From: Adiantum capillus-veneris
Lineage: Eukaryota; Streptophyta; Polypodiopsida; Polypodiales; Pteridaceae
NCBI GenBank assembly: GCA_014529385.2
Contig: CM043949.1
Span: forward strand, 143,607,242 to 143,671,241
DNA length: 64,000 nt
Direction of reading: 5' to 3'
In this document: piece by piece, positions 1 through 9,214 of the stretch
Layout: each line of letters opens with the position of its first letter
Position numbering within the stretch: the first letter of the stretch is position 1
Made by a program: the position numbers and the translations under genes
Notes under the pieces: model-generated
Seen by the model: only the letters and a program-made list of their open reading frames with translations
Databases searched by the model: none
What the model was told of the DNA's origin: nothing

Positions 1-95
1 ATACGATCAACTAGCATGTTTGCCAATCGATTGCGATAAATTGGATCCGATTCGATATTTCTAATTTCGTTCGCTACACTGCTCCGATGTACCAC
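1..95 (-). pseudogene. rps7: rps7 5' fragment (left palindrome arm)
   Basis: This is the reverse complement of the start of the rps7 copy at 6,414. It encodes the N-terminal ~31 residues of small-subunit protein uS7, including the conserved DPIYRNRL block. The fragment is cut by the window edge, so nothing can be said about the rest. A GTG (93-95) is the first in-frame start I see; an ancestral start codon is not obvious. Confidence 0.75.
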
Positions 96-163
96 GAGTT
101 TACAACTACGTCAGACTTCAACCAATTTTTTTTTATGTCTTTTCCCGGCGGTGTTTTAAGCTA

Positions 164-189
164 CTATTTCGGCTTCTTCACTCCATATT
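164..189 (-). CDS. rps12: rps12 exon 3 (left arm)
   Basis: A 26-nt terminal exon completes a Lys codon and then encodes YGVKKPK and a TAG stop, the normal C-terminus of plastid ribosomal protein uS12. The length matches the usual 26-nt third exon. It lies downstream of a group II intron whose domain V is recognisable just before the exon. Exon 1 of this trans-spliced gene is not in the window. Confidence 0.88.
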
Positions 190-748
190 GTAGAGTGGAT
201 CCACCGGTTAGTGGGGGATCTCCCTCCAAACTGCACGTGCGACTTTCGTCGAATACAGCTTTCCATATGATTGGGTAATAACTACGGTTTCCAACCAATT
301 TTTATTCATCACATAAATCATATTTACTCATTGCACATTGAGTATCCGTCTCCCTCTCTTCCACGGAGGAAGAAGAAATAGGCATGGAAAGGAAAAATCT
401 TGCAATTCAGTTATCTCACCAGTAATGTCCGTAGGTTTCCGATCCAATCGGTAGATGTAGGCAAAGTCTCCGTCAAATATTCGTAGTCTTAACCCGAACC
501 TGTTCCGGAAGGAAAAGGCTTTTTTTTTTTCTCAGGTGGGAGTCCGGGTAAAACTCAACTTAACCTACTGAAGTAAAACACCTTAGACACCAAGTTGTTT
601 CACACAAATAGACGGGTAATGGTCAATCTTTGCAGTAGCAGGCTTCGGTCCCCTGGCAATGTTGGGTCGGCTACACATTTAACATATCAGAACAATTGAT
701 ACGGAATCGTTGCGATGATACGAGTTGCGACAATGCTCTGCAACGCAC
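190..748 (-). other. rps12 cis-spliced group II intron (left arm)
   Basis: The intron separates rps12 exons 2 and 3. It starts with GTGCG directly after exon 2 and has a domain V-like hairpin with the GAAA tetraloop (…CGACGAAAGTCG…) near its 3' end, ending AC before exon 3. It is about 559 nt with no internal maturase frame, so it would depend on proteins made elsewhere. Confidence 0.85.
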
Positions 749-980
749 TGGAACGCCCTTTTTTACGATCTTTCACTCCTACAGCATCTAAGGCTCCTCT
801 AACGATGTGATACCTAACGCCGGGTAGGTCTTTGACCCTTCCGCCTCTTACGAGGACCACCGAATGTTCCTGCAAATTGTGGCCAATACCTGGTATGTAA
901 GCCGTTACCTCAAATTTGGAGGTTAATCGAACCCTGGCGACTTTACGTAGGGCAGAGTTGGGTTTTTTCGGTGTAGTTGT
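749..980 (-). CDS. rps12: rps12 exon 2 (left arm, frame intact)
   Basis: A 232-nt exon, the usual length, encodes the body of uS12 from [17 protein letters not shown] to KGRS. uS12 is a decoding-centre protein of the small ribosomal subunit; the PNSALRK and [10 protein letters not shown] blocks are the family hallmarks. The 5' border follows a trans-splicing group II intron end (domain V at 1,013-1,046); the 3' border is the GTGCG intron start. An ATG further upstream at 1,056-1,058 lies in intron sequence and is not the true start. Unusual: TSKF where TSGF is expected. Confidence 0.9.
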
Positions 981-983
981 GAG

Positions 984-1046
984 ATAGTCGACAGCTATAA
1001 CGTCGCTATACAAAACCGTACGTGAGATTCGCATCTCATACGGCTC
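984..1046 (-). other. 3' half of rps12 trans-splicing group II intron (domains V and VI)
   Basis: The 34-nt segment 1,013-1,046 has the sequence and pairing of a group II domain V (GAGCCGTATGAGA…ACGGTTT). Segment 984-1,009 folds as domain VI with paired ATAG/CTAT and CGAC/GTCG and one bulged A, the likely branch point. It sits directly before rps12 exon 2, as expected for the intron half that pairs in trans with the exon 1 transcript. Confidence 0.85.
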
Positions 1047-2436
1047 CTCGTCATTCAATTACTGTTGGGGGGAGAACTCTTCTCAATCGATTTCGACTAT
1101 AAGTACAAAAATAAATTTACGAAAATAAATCTTACCCTTTTTCCTTGCAAATCCATTTTCAAAGTTTCGCCGTTGCGCCCCACCAATTTGCCGGATTGCA
1201 AAAAAGCGACGCAGATGGAAAAATGAAAAATCTCCCAAATTGATGCGTGGGTTTACCGATACAACGAGTTTTCCACCTTTGCGTCAATAATATGAGGCGG
1301 ATTGAATATGGAGGAGATTGACGAGTCGGTATCAGCTTATCCACATGATTAATCATTTTCTGAGAAGGAATTCATTTTGAAATGAAGGCAGTTTCAACAT
1401 CTCACTCTCGTTCTTCATTTCGTTCCGACGAGGCTACCTGAGGAGGATTCGGCAACCTAACGAACTACCCAATAAGAATAAGTAGGTGAACTAAACTATG
1501 GATCCATAGAAGATGGGAGGGATCTGATGACTATTTGTAGTTTACCATTGATGACGACGTGAACGTAGCAACGAGAAAAAAAAAAACTGGGGATCTAAAA
1601 AAAAACGGAGGGAATTAATTTAGTAGGTTCTTTCTTTTGGTGGTTGTGACTTAGTTAGCTTGTTCCGCGACGAGCCACTAGTAAAGCCCCGTTGCGCTTC
1701 ACCCCTCCCCCTCCTCCCGCGAGCCAAATGAAAAGTTTGGGCTCCGGAGGAAAAAGATTGTACCACGCGAGCTGAGTGAGGTCAAGCTGACTCCACCGAC
1801 AGTTGCTACTAGCAACCTCACACTTCGGAGATTGGGAGGGGGAGAGGCCGAAGGTCTAGCGGGGGGGGGGGGGGGAGCTAGTATTGGCAGGAGTGAAATG
1901 CTGGTATACCAAGTGGAGTTAGAGACTGTATTTAAGTATGGAGTTACAAAAGTATTGGGTATGAATAAAGGCAGCCTTGACTTTCTCGCGTCTCCTCTCT
2001 AGATCTATTTCAATTGAATCTGGGGACTTGCCGCATTAAAACTGCCTCCCAGTCTTTCCTGAGGTGGAACTAACGAGACGAAGCAAATGGACCAGTCACA
2101 CCGGGTAATTCATTACCTCTGCTCATATCCCATCCCTGCGGTGCGGGATCCCTAACGGGAAAGAAAAAAAAAAAGAAGAAAGAACTTTGTCCATTACCCA
2201 TATCTGCTTTCTTGCACCTGCTTCGCCTTCTCCAACTACGCCAGGTTTTCCAGATTGATTCGAATTGGATAGGGAAAGCATCTCGGGACTGTTTGTTGGT
2301 AAAAGATTTTCCCGGGGCGCCAGAACTACCGGTTTGGAGTCATCAAATTGAACCTGAGTTCAGCTTTTCCAAACTTATTCTAGACATATTTGTTTCTACC
2401 CCTTTCGGTTCGGAAATATGTAAGAGGCTTATGGGA
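1047..2436. other. rps12-rrn16 spacer, left arm: no gene seen
   Basis: About 1.4 kb between rps12 and the rrn16 promoter. I see no tRNA cloverleaf (trnV-GAC lies here in many land plants) and no supported reading frame. A G-run near 1,861-1,876 and A-runs near 1,575 and 1,600 differ in length from the mirror arm. The segment 1,690-1,760 can form GC-rich hairpins. Confidence 0.6.
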
Positions 2437-2465
2437 TTGACATAACTTGCCAGTAGGGATACACT
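2437..2465 (+). promoter_or_regulatory. rrn16 promoter, sigma70-like (left arm)
   Basis: TTGACA at 2,437-2,442, a 17-nt spacer, and TACACT at 2,460-2,465 form a bacterial-type promoter for the plastid-encoded polymerase about 120 nt before mature 16S rRNA. The same element is mirrored in the right arm. Confidence 0.75.
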
Positions 2466-2586
2466 CCGAGTGAGCTTCAAGATATGAGGCGAAGAAATCC
2501 AGATTGTGCCTAGAACTAGAAGTAAGAAACAACTTCCATTCAGCTTTCTCTGTGTCTAGATAAGTTATAAGTGGTAGAACTACTAA

Positions 2587-2591
2587 TCTCG

Positions 2592-2630
<39 letters not shown>

Positions 2631-2851
2631 ATGCCTAACACATGCAAGTCGGACGGGAGACATCCTCGTGGTGTTTCCAGTGGCGGACGGGTGAGTAACG
2701 CGTAAGAACCTGCCCCTGGGAGGGGTACAACGGCTGGAAACGGTTGCTAATACCCCATACGCTGAGGAGCAAAAGGGAGGGATCCGCCCAAGGAGGGGCT
2801 TGCGTCTGATTAGCTTGTTGGTGAGGCAATGGCTTACCAAGGCAACGATCA

Positions 2852-2931
<80 letters not shown>

Positions 2932-3283
2932 CTTCCGCAATGGGCGAAAGCCTGACGGAGCAATGCCGCGTGGAGGCAGAAGGCCCACGGGTCGTAAACT
3001 CCTTTTCTCAGAGAAGAAGCAGTGACGGTATCTGAGGAATAAGCATCGGCTAACTCTGTGCCAGCAGCCGCGGTAAGACAGGGGATGCAAGCGTTATCCG
3101 GAATGATTGCGGCGTAAAGCGGTACTGCTAGTTGGCTCCTATAAGTCCGCGTCAAATCCCAGGCTTAGTGAGGCTCAACCCCGGACAGCGATGGAAACTA
3201 CTGGCTGGAGTACGTAGGGGCGGAGGGAATTTACCGGTGGAGCGGTGAAATGCGTAGAGTATCGGAAAGAACGATCCAGAGGT
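2587..3283 (+). rRNA. rrn16: 16S rRNA, 5' part only (left arm)
   Basis: The segment begins TCTCGTGGAGAGTTTGATCC and carries classic 5'-half 16S landmarks: GGATGAACGCTGGCGG, CTCCTACGGGAGGCAGCAG and GTGCCAGCAGCCGCGG. It stops after about 700 of the usual ~1,490 nt, where the sequence turns back on itself. From about 3,100 to 3,270 it departs repeatedly from the mirror copy by small indels and changes, so this arm cannot give a functional rRNA. Confidence 0.92.
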
Positions 3284-3899
3284 GATTCTTCCGATATCTA
3301 CGCATTTCACCGCTCCACGGAAATTCCCTCCGCCCCTACCGTACTCAGCCCAGTAGTTTTCCATCGCTGTCCGGGGTTGAGCCCTGGGATTTGACAGCGG
3401 ACAAAGGAGCCACCTACAGACGCTTTACGCCAATCATTCCGGATAACGCTTGCATCCCCTGTCTTACCGCGGCTGCTGGCACAGAGATAGCCGATGCTTA
3501 TTCCTCAGATACCGTCACTGCTTCTTCTCTGAGAAAAGGAGTTTACGACCCGTGGGCCTTCTGCTCCACGCGGCATTGCTCCGTCAGGCTTTCGCCATTG
3601 CGGAAATTCCCCACTGCTGCCTCCCGTAGGGTCTGGCCGCTCATCCAGTGTGGCTGATCATCCTCTAGACCACTACTGATCGTTGCCTTGTAACCATTGC
3701 CTCACCAACAACTAATCAGGATAAGCACGCAAGCCCCTCCTTGGGCGGATCCTCCCTTTTGCTCCTCAGCGTATGGGGTATTAGCAACCGTTTCCAGCGT
3801 TGTACCCCTCCCAGGGGCAGGTTCTTACGCGTTACTCACCCGTCCGCCACTGGAAACACCACGAGGATGTCTCCCGTCCGACTTGCATGTGTTAGGCAT

Positions 3900-3938
<39 letters not shown>

Positions 3939-3943
3939 CGAGA
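3284..3943 (-). rRNA. rrn16: 16S rRNA, 5' part only (right arm)
   Basis: This is the mirror of the left-arm fragment, covering the 5' ~660 nt of 16S rRNA. It reads closer to canonical 16S than the left arm, for example in the region after GCGTAAAGCGTCTGTAGG. It still has small differences and lacks the 3' half, so it is not a complete rRNA gene. Confidence 0.92.
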
Positions 3944-4064
3944 TTAGTAGTTCTACCACTTATAACTTATCTAGACACAGAGAAAGCTGAATGGAAGTTG
4001 TTTCTTACTTCTAGTTCTAGGCACAATCTGGATTTCTTCGCCTCATATCTTGAAGCTCACTCGG

Positions 4065-4093
4065 AGTGTATCCCTACTGGCAAGTTATGTCAA
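4065..4093 (-). promoter_or_regulatory. rrn16 promoter, sigma70-like (right arm)
   Basis: On the minus strand, TTGACA (4,088-4,093), a 17-nt spacer and TACACT (4,065-4,070) mirror the left-arm promoter with no change. Confidence 0.75.
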
Positions 4094-5465
4094 TCCCATA
4101 AGCCTCTTACATATTTCCGAACCGAAAGGGGTAGAAACAAATATGTCTAGAATAAGTTTGGAAAAGCTGAACTCAGTTCAATTTGATGACTCCAAACCGG
4201 TAGTTCTGGCGCCCCGGGAAAATCTTTTACCAACAAACAGTCCCGAGATGCTTTCCCTATCCAATTCGAATCAATCGGAAAACCTGGCGTAGTTGGAGAA
4301 GGCGAAGCAGGTGCAAGAAAGCAGATATGGTAATGGACAAAGTTCTTTCTTCTTTTTTTTTTCTTTCCCGTTAGGGATCCCGCACCGCAGGGATGGGATA
4401 TGAGCAGAGGTAATGAATTACCCGGTTGACTGGTCCATTTGCTTCGTCTCGTTAGTTCCACCTCAGGAAAGACTGGGGGCAGTTTTAATGCGGCAAGTCC
4501 CCAGATTCAATTGGAAATAGATCTAGGAGACGCGAGAAAGAAGGCTGCCTTTATTCATACCCAATACTTTTGTAACTCCATACTTAAATACAGTCTCTAA
4601 CTCCACTTGGTATACCAGCATTTCACTCCTGCCAATACTAGCTCCCCCCCCCCCCCCGCTAGACCTTCGGCCTCTCCCCCTCCCAATCTCCGAAGTGTGA
4701 GGTTGCTAGTAGCAACTGTCGGTGGAGTCAGCTTGACCTCACTCAGCTCGCGTGGTACAATCTTTTCCTCCGGAGCCCAAACTTTTCATTTGGCTCGCGG
4801 GAGGAGGGGGAGGGTGAAGCGCAACGGGGCTTTACTAGTGGCTCGTCGCGGAACAAGCTAACTAAGTCACAACCACCAAAAGAAAGAACCTACTAAATTA
4901 ATTCCCTCCGTTTTTTTTTTAGATCCCCATTTTTTTTTTCTCGTTGCTACGTTCACGTCGTCATCAATGGTAAACTACAAATAGTCATCAGATCCCTCCC
5001 ATCTTCTATGGATCCATAGTTTAGTTCACCTACTTATTCTTATTGGGTAGTTCGTTAGGTTGCCGAATCCTCCTCAGGTAGCCTCGTCGGAACGAAATGA
5101 AGAACGAGAGTGAGATGTTGAAACTGCCTTCATTTCAAAATGAATTCCTTCTCAGAAAATGATTAATCATGTGGATAAGCTGATACCGACTCGTCAATCT
5201 CCTCCATATTCAATCCGCCTCATATTATTGACGCAAAGGTGGAAAACTCGTTGTATCGGTAAACCCACGCATCAATTTGGGAGATTTTTCATTTTTCCAT
5301 CTGCGTCGCTTTTTTGCAATCCGCAAATTGTGGGGCGCAACGGCGAAACTTTGAAAATGGATTTGCAAGGAAAAAGGGTAAGATTTATTTTCGTAAATTT
5401 ATTTTTGTACTTATAGTCGAATCGATTGAGAAGAGTTCTCCCCCCAACAGTAATTGAATGACGAG
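4094..5465. other. rrn16-rps12 spacer, right arm: no gene seen
   Basis: Mirror of the left-arm spacer with scattered 1-nt indels, including a C-run near 4,646. No tRNA or supported gene is visible; long antisense frames here are chance frames. Confidence 0.6.
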
Positions 5466-5528
5466 GAGCCGTATGAGATGCGAATCTCACGTACGGTTTT
5501 GTATAGCGACGTTATAGCTGTCGACTAT
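5466..5528 (+). other. 3' half of rps12 trans-splicing group II intron (right arm)
   Basis: Domain V occupies 5,466-5,499 and domain VI with a bulged A occupies 5,503-5,528, identical in design to the left arm and directly before rps12 exon 2. Confidence 0.85.
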
Positions 5529-5531
5529 CTC

Positions 5532-5762
5532 ACAACTACACCGAAAAAACCCAACTCTGCCCTACGTAAAGTCGCCAGGGTTCGATTAACCTCCAAATTG
5601 AGGTAACGGCTTACATACCAGGTATTGGCCACAATTTGCAGGAACATTCGGTGGTCCTCGTAAGAGGCGGAAGGGTCAAAGACCTACCCGGCGTTAGGTA
5701 TCACATCGTTAGAGGAGCCTTAGATGCTGTAGGAGTGAAAGATCGTAAAAAAGGGCGTTCCA
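5532..5762 (+). pseudogene. rps12: rps12 exon 2 with 1-nt deletion (right arm)
   Basis: The same uS12 exon as at 749-980, but 231 nt instead of 232. One T is missing from the TTT of the Lys-Phe pair near 5,599 (AAATTGAGG versus AAATTTGAGG in the left arm). This shifts the frame and gives a stop within two codons. The following part, from [10 protein letters not shown] on, is preserved in another frame. It cannot encode uS12 as written. Confidence 0.88.
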
Positions 5763-6319
5763 GTGCGTTGCAGAGCATTGTCGCAACTCGTATCATCGCA
5801 ACGATTCCGTATCAATTGTTCTGATATGTTAAATGTGTAGCCGACCCAACATTGCCAGGGGACCGAAGCCTGCTACTGCAAAGATTGACCATTACCCGTC
5901 TATTTGTGTGAAACAACTTGGTGTCTAAGGTGTTTTACTTCAGTAGGTTAAGTTGAGTTTTACCCGACTCCCACCTGAGAAAAAAAAAAAGCCTTTTCCT
6001 TCCGGAACAGGTTCGGGTTAAGACTACGAATATTTGACGGAGACTTTGCCTACATCTACCGATTGGATCGGGAAACCTACGGACATTACTGGTGAGATAA
6101 CTGAATTGCAAGATTTTTCCTTTCCATGCCTATTTCTTCTTCCTCCGTGGAAGAGAGGGAGACGGATACTCAATGTGCAATGAGTAAATATGATTTATGA
6201 TGAATAAAAATTGGTTGGAAACCGTAGTTATTACCCAATCATATGGAAAGCTGTATTCGACGAAAGTCGCACGTGCAGTTTGGAGGGAGATCCCCCACTA
6301 ACCGGTGGATCCACTCTAC
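5763..6319 (+). other. rps12 cis-spliced group II intron (right arm)
   Basis: About 557 nt, beginning GTGCG and ending CTAC before exon 3. A domain V-like hairpin with a GAAA loop lies near 6,246-6,285. No maturase frame is present. Confidence 0.85.
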
Positions 6320-6345
6320 AATATGGAGTGAAGAAGCCGAAATAG
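6320..6345 (+). CDS. rps12: rps12 exon 3 (right arm)
   Basis: A 26-nt exon completing a Lys codon and encoding YGVKKPK then TAG, identical to the left arm. It is 68 nt before the rps7 reading frame, the usual rps12-rps7 transcription unit. Confidence 0.88.
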
Positions 6346-6413
6346 TAGCTTAAAACACCGCCGGGAAAAGACATAAAAAAAAATTGGTTGAAGTCTGACG
6401 TAGTTGTAAACTC

Positions 6414-6885
6414 GTGGTACATCGGAGCAGTGTAGCGAACGAAATTAGAAATATCGAATCGGATCCAATTTATCGCAATCGATTGGCAAACATGCTAGTT
6501 GATCGTATCCTGAAAAACGGCAAAAAATCACTAGCTTATCAGATTTTTTATCAGGCTATGAAGCGGATTAGATAAAAGACAAATAGGAACCCACTGTCTG
6601 TTCTGCGACAGGCAGTGCGTGGGTAACTCCCGATGTAGTCACAGAAACCAAACGTGTGGGTGGATCAACTTATCGAGTTCCCATTGAAGTAGTACCTGCA
6701 AAAGGAAAAGCTTTGGCCATCGGTGGTCATTGATCGCATGTCGAAAACGCTCAGGTCGAAGTATGGCTTTAAGGTCGAGTGATGAATTGATAGATGCCGC
6801 CAGAAATTCTGGGAGTGCCATACGGAAGAAGGAAGAGACTCATAAAGTTGCGGAAGCTAACAAAGCTTTTGCCCACTTCCGTTAG
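6414..6885 (+). pseudogene. rps7: rps7, ribosomal protein uS7, two frameshifts and an in-frame TAA
   Basis: uS7 is the primary 16S-binding head protein of the small ribosomal subunit. Family blocks are visible in order: [47 protein letters not shown], and a C-terminal [19 protein letters not shown] then TAG. Total length (~157 codons) fits the family. Three defects: an in-frame TAA at 6,573-6,575 where Gln is normal (a possible U-to-C editing site), a missing G near 6,620, and a missing C near 6,720. The start is unclear; I used GTG at 6,414. It follows rps12 exon 3 closely, as in other land plants. Confidence 0.85.
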
Positions 6886-6905
6886 TTTTGCTTAGATGAG
6901 ATTAG

Positions 6906-6939
6906 TTCCAATCCACAATCTTTTCGTTGTGGATTGGAA
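6906..6939 (+). terminator. Perfect 13-bp hairpin after rps7
   Basis: TTCCAATCCACAA (6,906-6,918) and its exact reverse complement (6,927-6,939) flank an 8-nt loop, 20 nt past the rps7 stop. Such stems usually stabilise plastid mRNA 3' ends rather than stop transcription; this role is inferred. The rest of the spacer to 7,290 shows no gene. Confidence 0.7.
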
Positions 6940-7290
6940 TCGGGGCGCAAGTATCGGGGAATCGAGAAACACTACGCAGAGATGGATGAGTGAGGGGTTG
7001 ACGACTACTTCCTCCTTAGTTCGTCAATTATTCCAATATTTACAATACGTTGGCCGATGCAAAGCTGCGGAGTGCTTCGTCCATGAAAAGGCTTGACGCA
7101 GGATTCTTTTTTTTTTTTATTTTTTAGAGACCAAAATTGATTAGGGGCGTGCATTACCTAGGAGAGAAATTTCATTTCTCCCTCTCCCCTTGTTTTAGGG
7201 AATCCAGGTTGTGAAATAAGTGACAAAAAATTTTGAGATACGGGAAAAAGCCTCTGTATCCAAGAATTCTAGAGACTCAATCGATTTTGG

Positions 7291-7319
7291 TTGACACGGA
7301 TAGGTTTTTGTGATATGCT
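7291..7319 (+). promoter_or_regulatory. psbA promoter
   Basis: TTGACA (7,291-7,296), 17 nt, TATGCT (7,314-7,319), about 64 nt before the psbA ATG. This is the standard strong sigma70-type psbA promoter layout. Confidence 0.85.
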
Positions 7320-7340
7320 ACATAGTAACAGGCTTACTAG

Positions 7341-8446
<1,106 letters not shown>

Positions 8447-8471
8447 TATCCGTCTGGTTAGGCAGCACAGC

Positions 8472-8516
8472 TGGATACCAAACCCTTCAATTTAAGAAGA
8501 TATAGTTTGGTATCCA
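8472..8516 (+). terminator. psbA 3' hairpin
   Basis: TGGATACCAAAC (8,472-8,483) pairs perfectly with GTTTGGTATCCA (8,505-8,516) around a 21-nt loop, 26 nt after the psbA stop. It matches the conserved psbA 3' UTR stem that protects the mRNA. The remaining spacer to 8,874 has no gene. Confidence 0.8.
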
Positions 8517-8874
8517 ATGAAAAGGAAAAGGTAAGGTCCGTACGGTGGAGCAAAAAGGGAGAGGATAACGGACTGTCACAATCTCACGGTCATCAGTTTC
8601 CCATCTCGAATTGAGAAGAACGAAGAATTGGAATATCCTTCCGGGATTTCCTAATTGAAAAGAGTTACTAATTTGATTCGCTGAATTCTTGTAACCTTTC
8701 AATCTTTTGGGTAGAAGGAGTTGGGAGTACATTCCTCATTTTGCAGATTCTATGTTGTCTTGTTAGATACATGCAGTTAATATGGATGTGTATCATCCAA
8801 ATAAGCTATCTAGCTTAACAGATGGATCTCGTTCACATTTGGGGAGCCCCTTAACAAAAGCAAGTGGCAAAAGG

Positions 8875-8949
8875 GGCGGACGTAGCCAAGTGGATCAAGG
8901 CAATGGATTGTGGATCCATCACGCGCGGGTTCAATCCCCGTCGTTCGCC
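8875..8949 (+). tRNA. trnH-GUG: tRNA-His(GUG)
   Basis: The cloverleaf starts GGCGGAC and ends GTTCGCC, a 7-bp acceptor stem with one G-T pair. The anticodon loop TTGTGGA carries GTG, and the T arm has GGGTTCAATCCCC. It lies between psbA and ycf2 on the plus strand, the order seen in the core leptosporangiate fern IR. Confidence 0.93.
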
Positions 8950-9214
8950 CATCCGAGTAATTCAATACTACTGCTCCGCCCGCTTAAGGCAGGGAAAATT
9001 TGCCGAGTTGGGTGGGATATATGCGGGTCTCCTCGACAATAACATCTGAGAATTCCCAATTTCATTCCAGCTTCGGATGCAACTATTTACGGAAAGAACC
9101 AGACTCGTCTGATAGATTTCCTCCATCACATCTTGAAATGTTCGAAATTCTCAGTATAATAAATATGGGAAATAGATAGATAAGTAGTCTCAGAACTAAT
9201 ATGGGAAAAAAGCT

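Larger units (their letters stand above)
1..6508. repeat. Fold-back palindrome of plastid IR DNA centred in rrn16
   Basis: Bases 1 to about 3,271 are the reverse complement of about 3,284 to 6,508, with only about 12 nt (near 3,272-3,283) between the arms. Each arm holds rps7 5' part, rps12 exons 3 and 2, the rps12-rrn16 spacer with the rrn16 promoter, and the first ~660-700 nt of rrn16. The arms are not identical: the right arm lacks a T in rps12 exon 2, and the left arm is more corrupted near the centre of rrn16. A normal plastome has no such head-to-head join. It may be a fold-back rearrangement or a single-molecule read artefact. The left arm runs off the window. Confidence 0.93.

Noticed and set aside
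687-1058. A 123-residue rps12 product starting at ATG 1,058
   Set aside because: The start and the last ~20 codons are in group II intron sequence; the true exon is 749-980.
2583-3155. Antisense open frames of 60-190 codons in rrn16
   Set aside because: They lie antisense to 16S rRNA and reflect its GC-rich structure, not protein genes.
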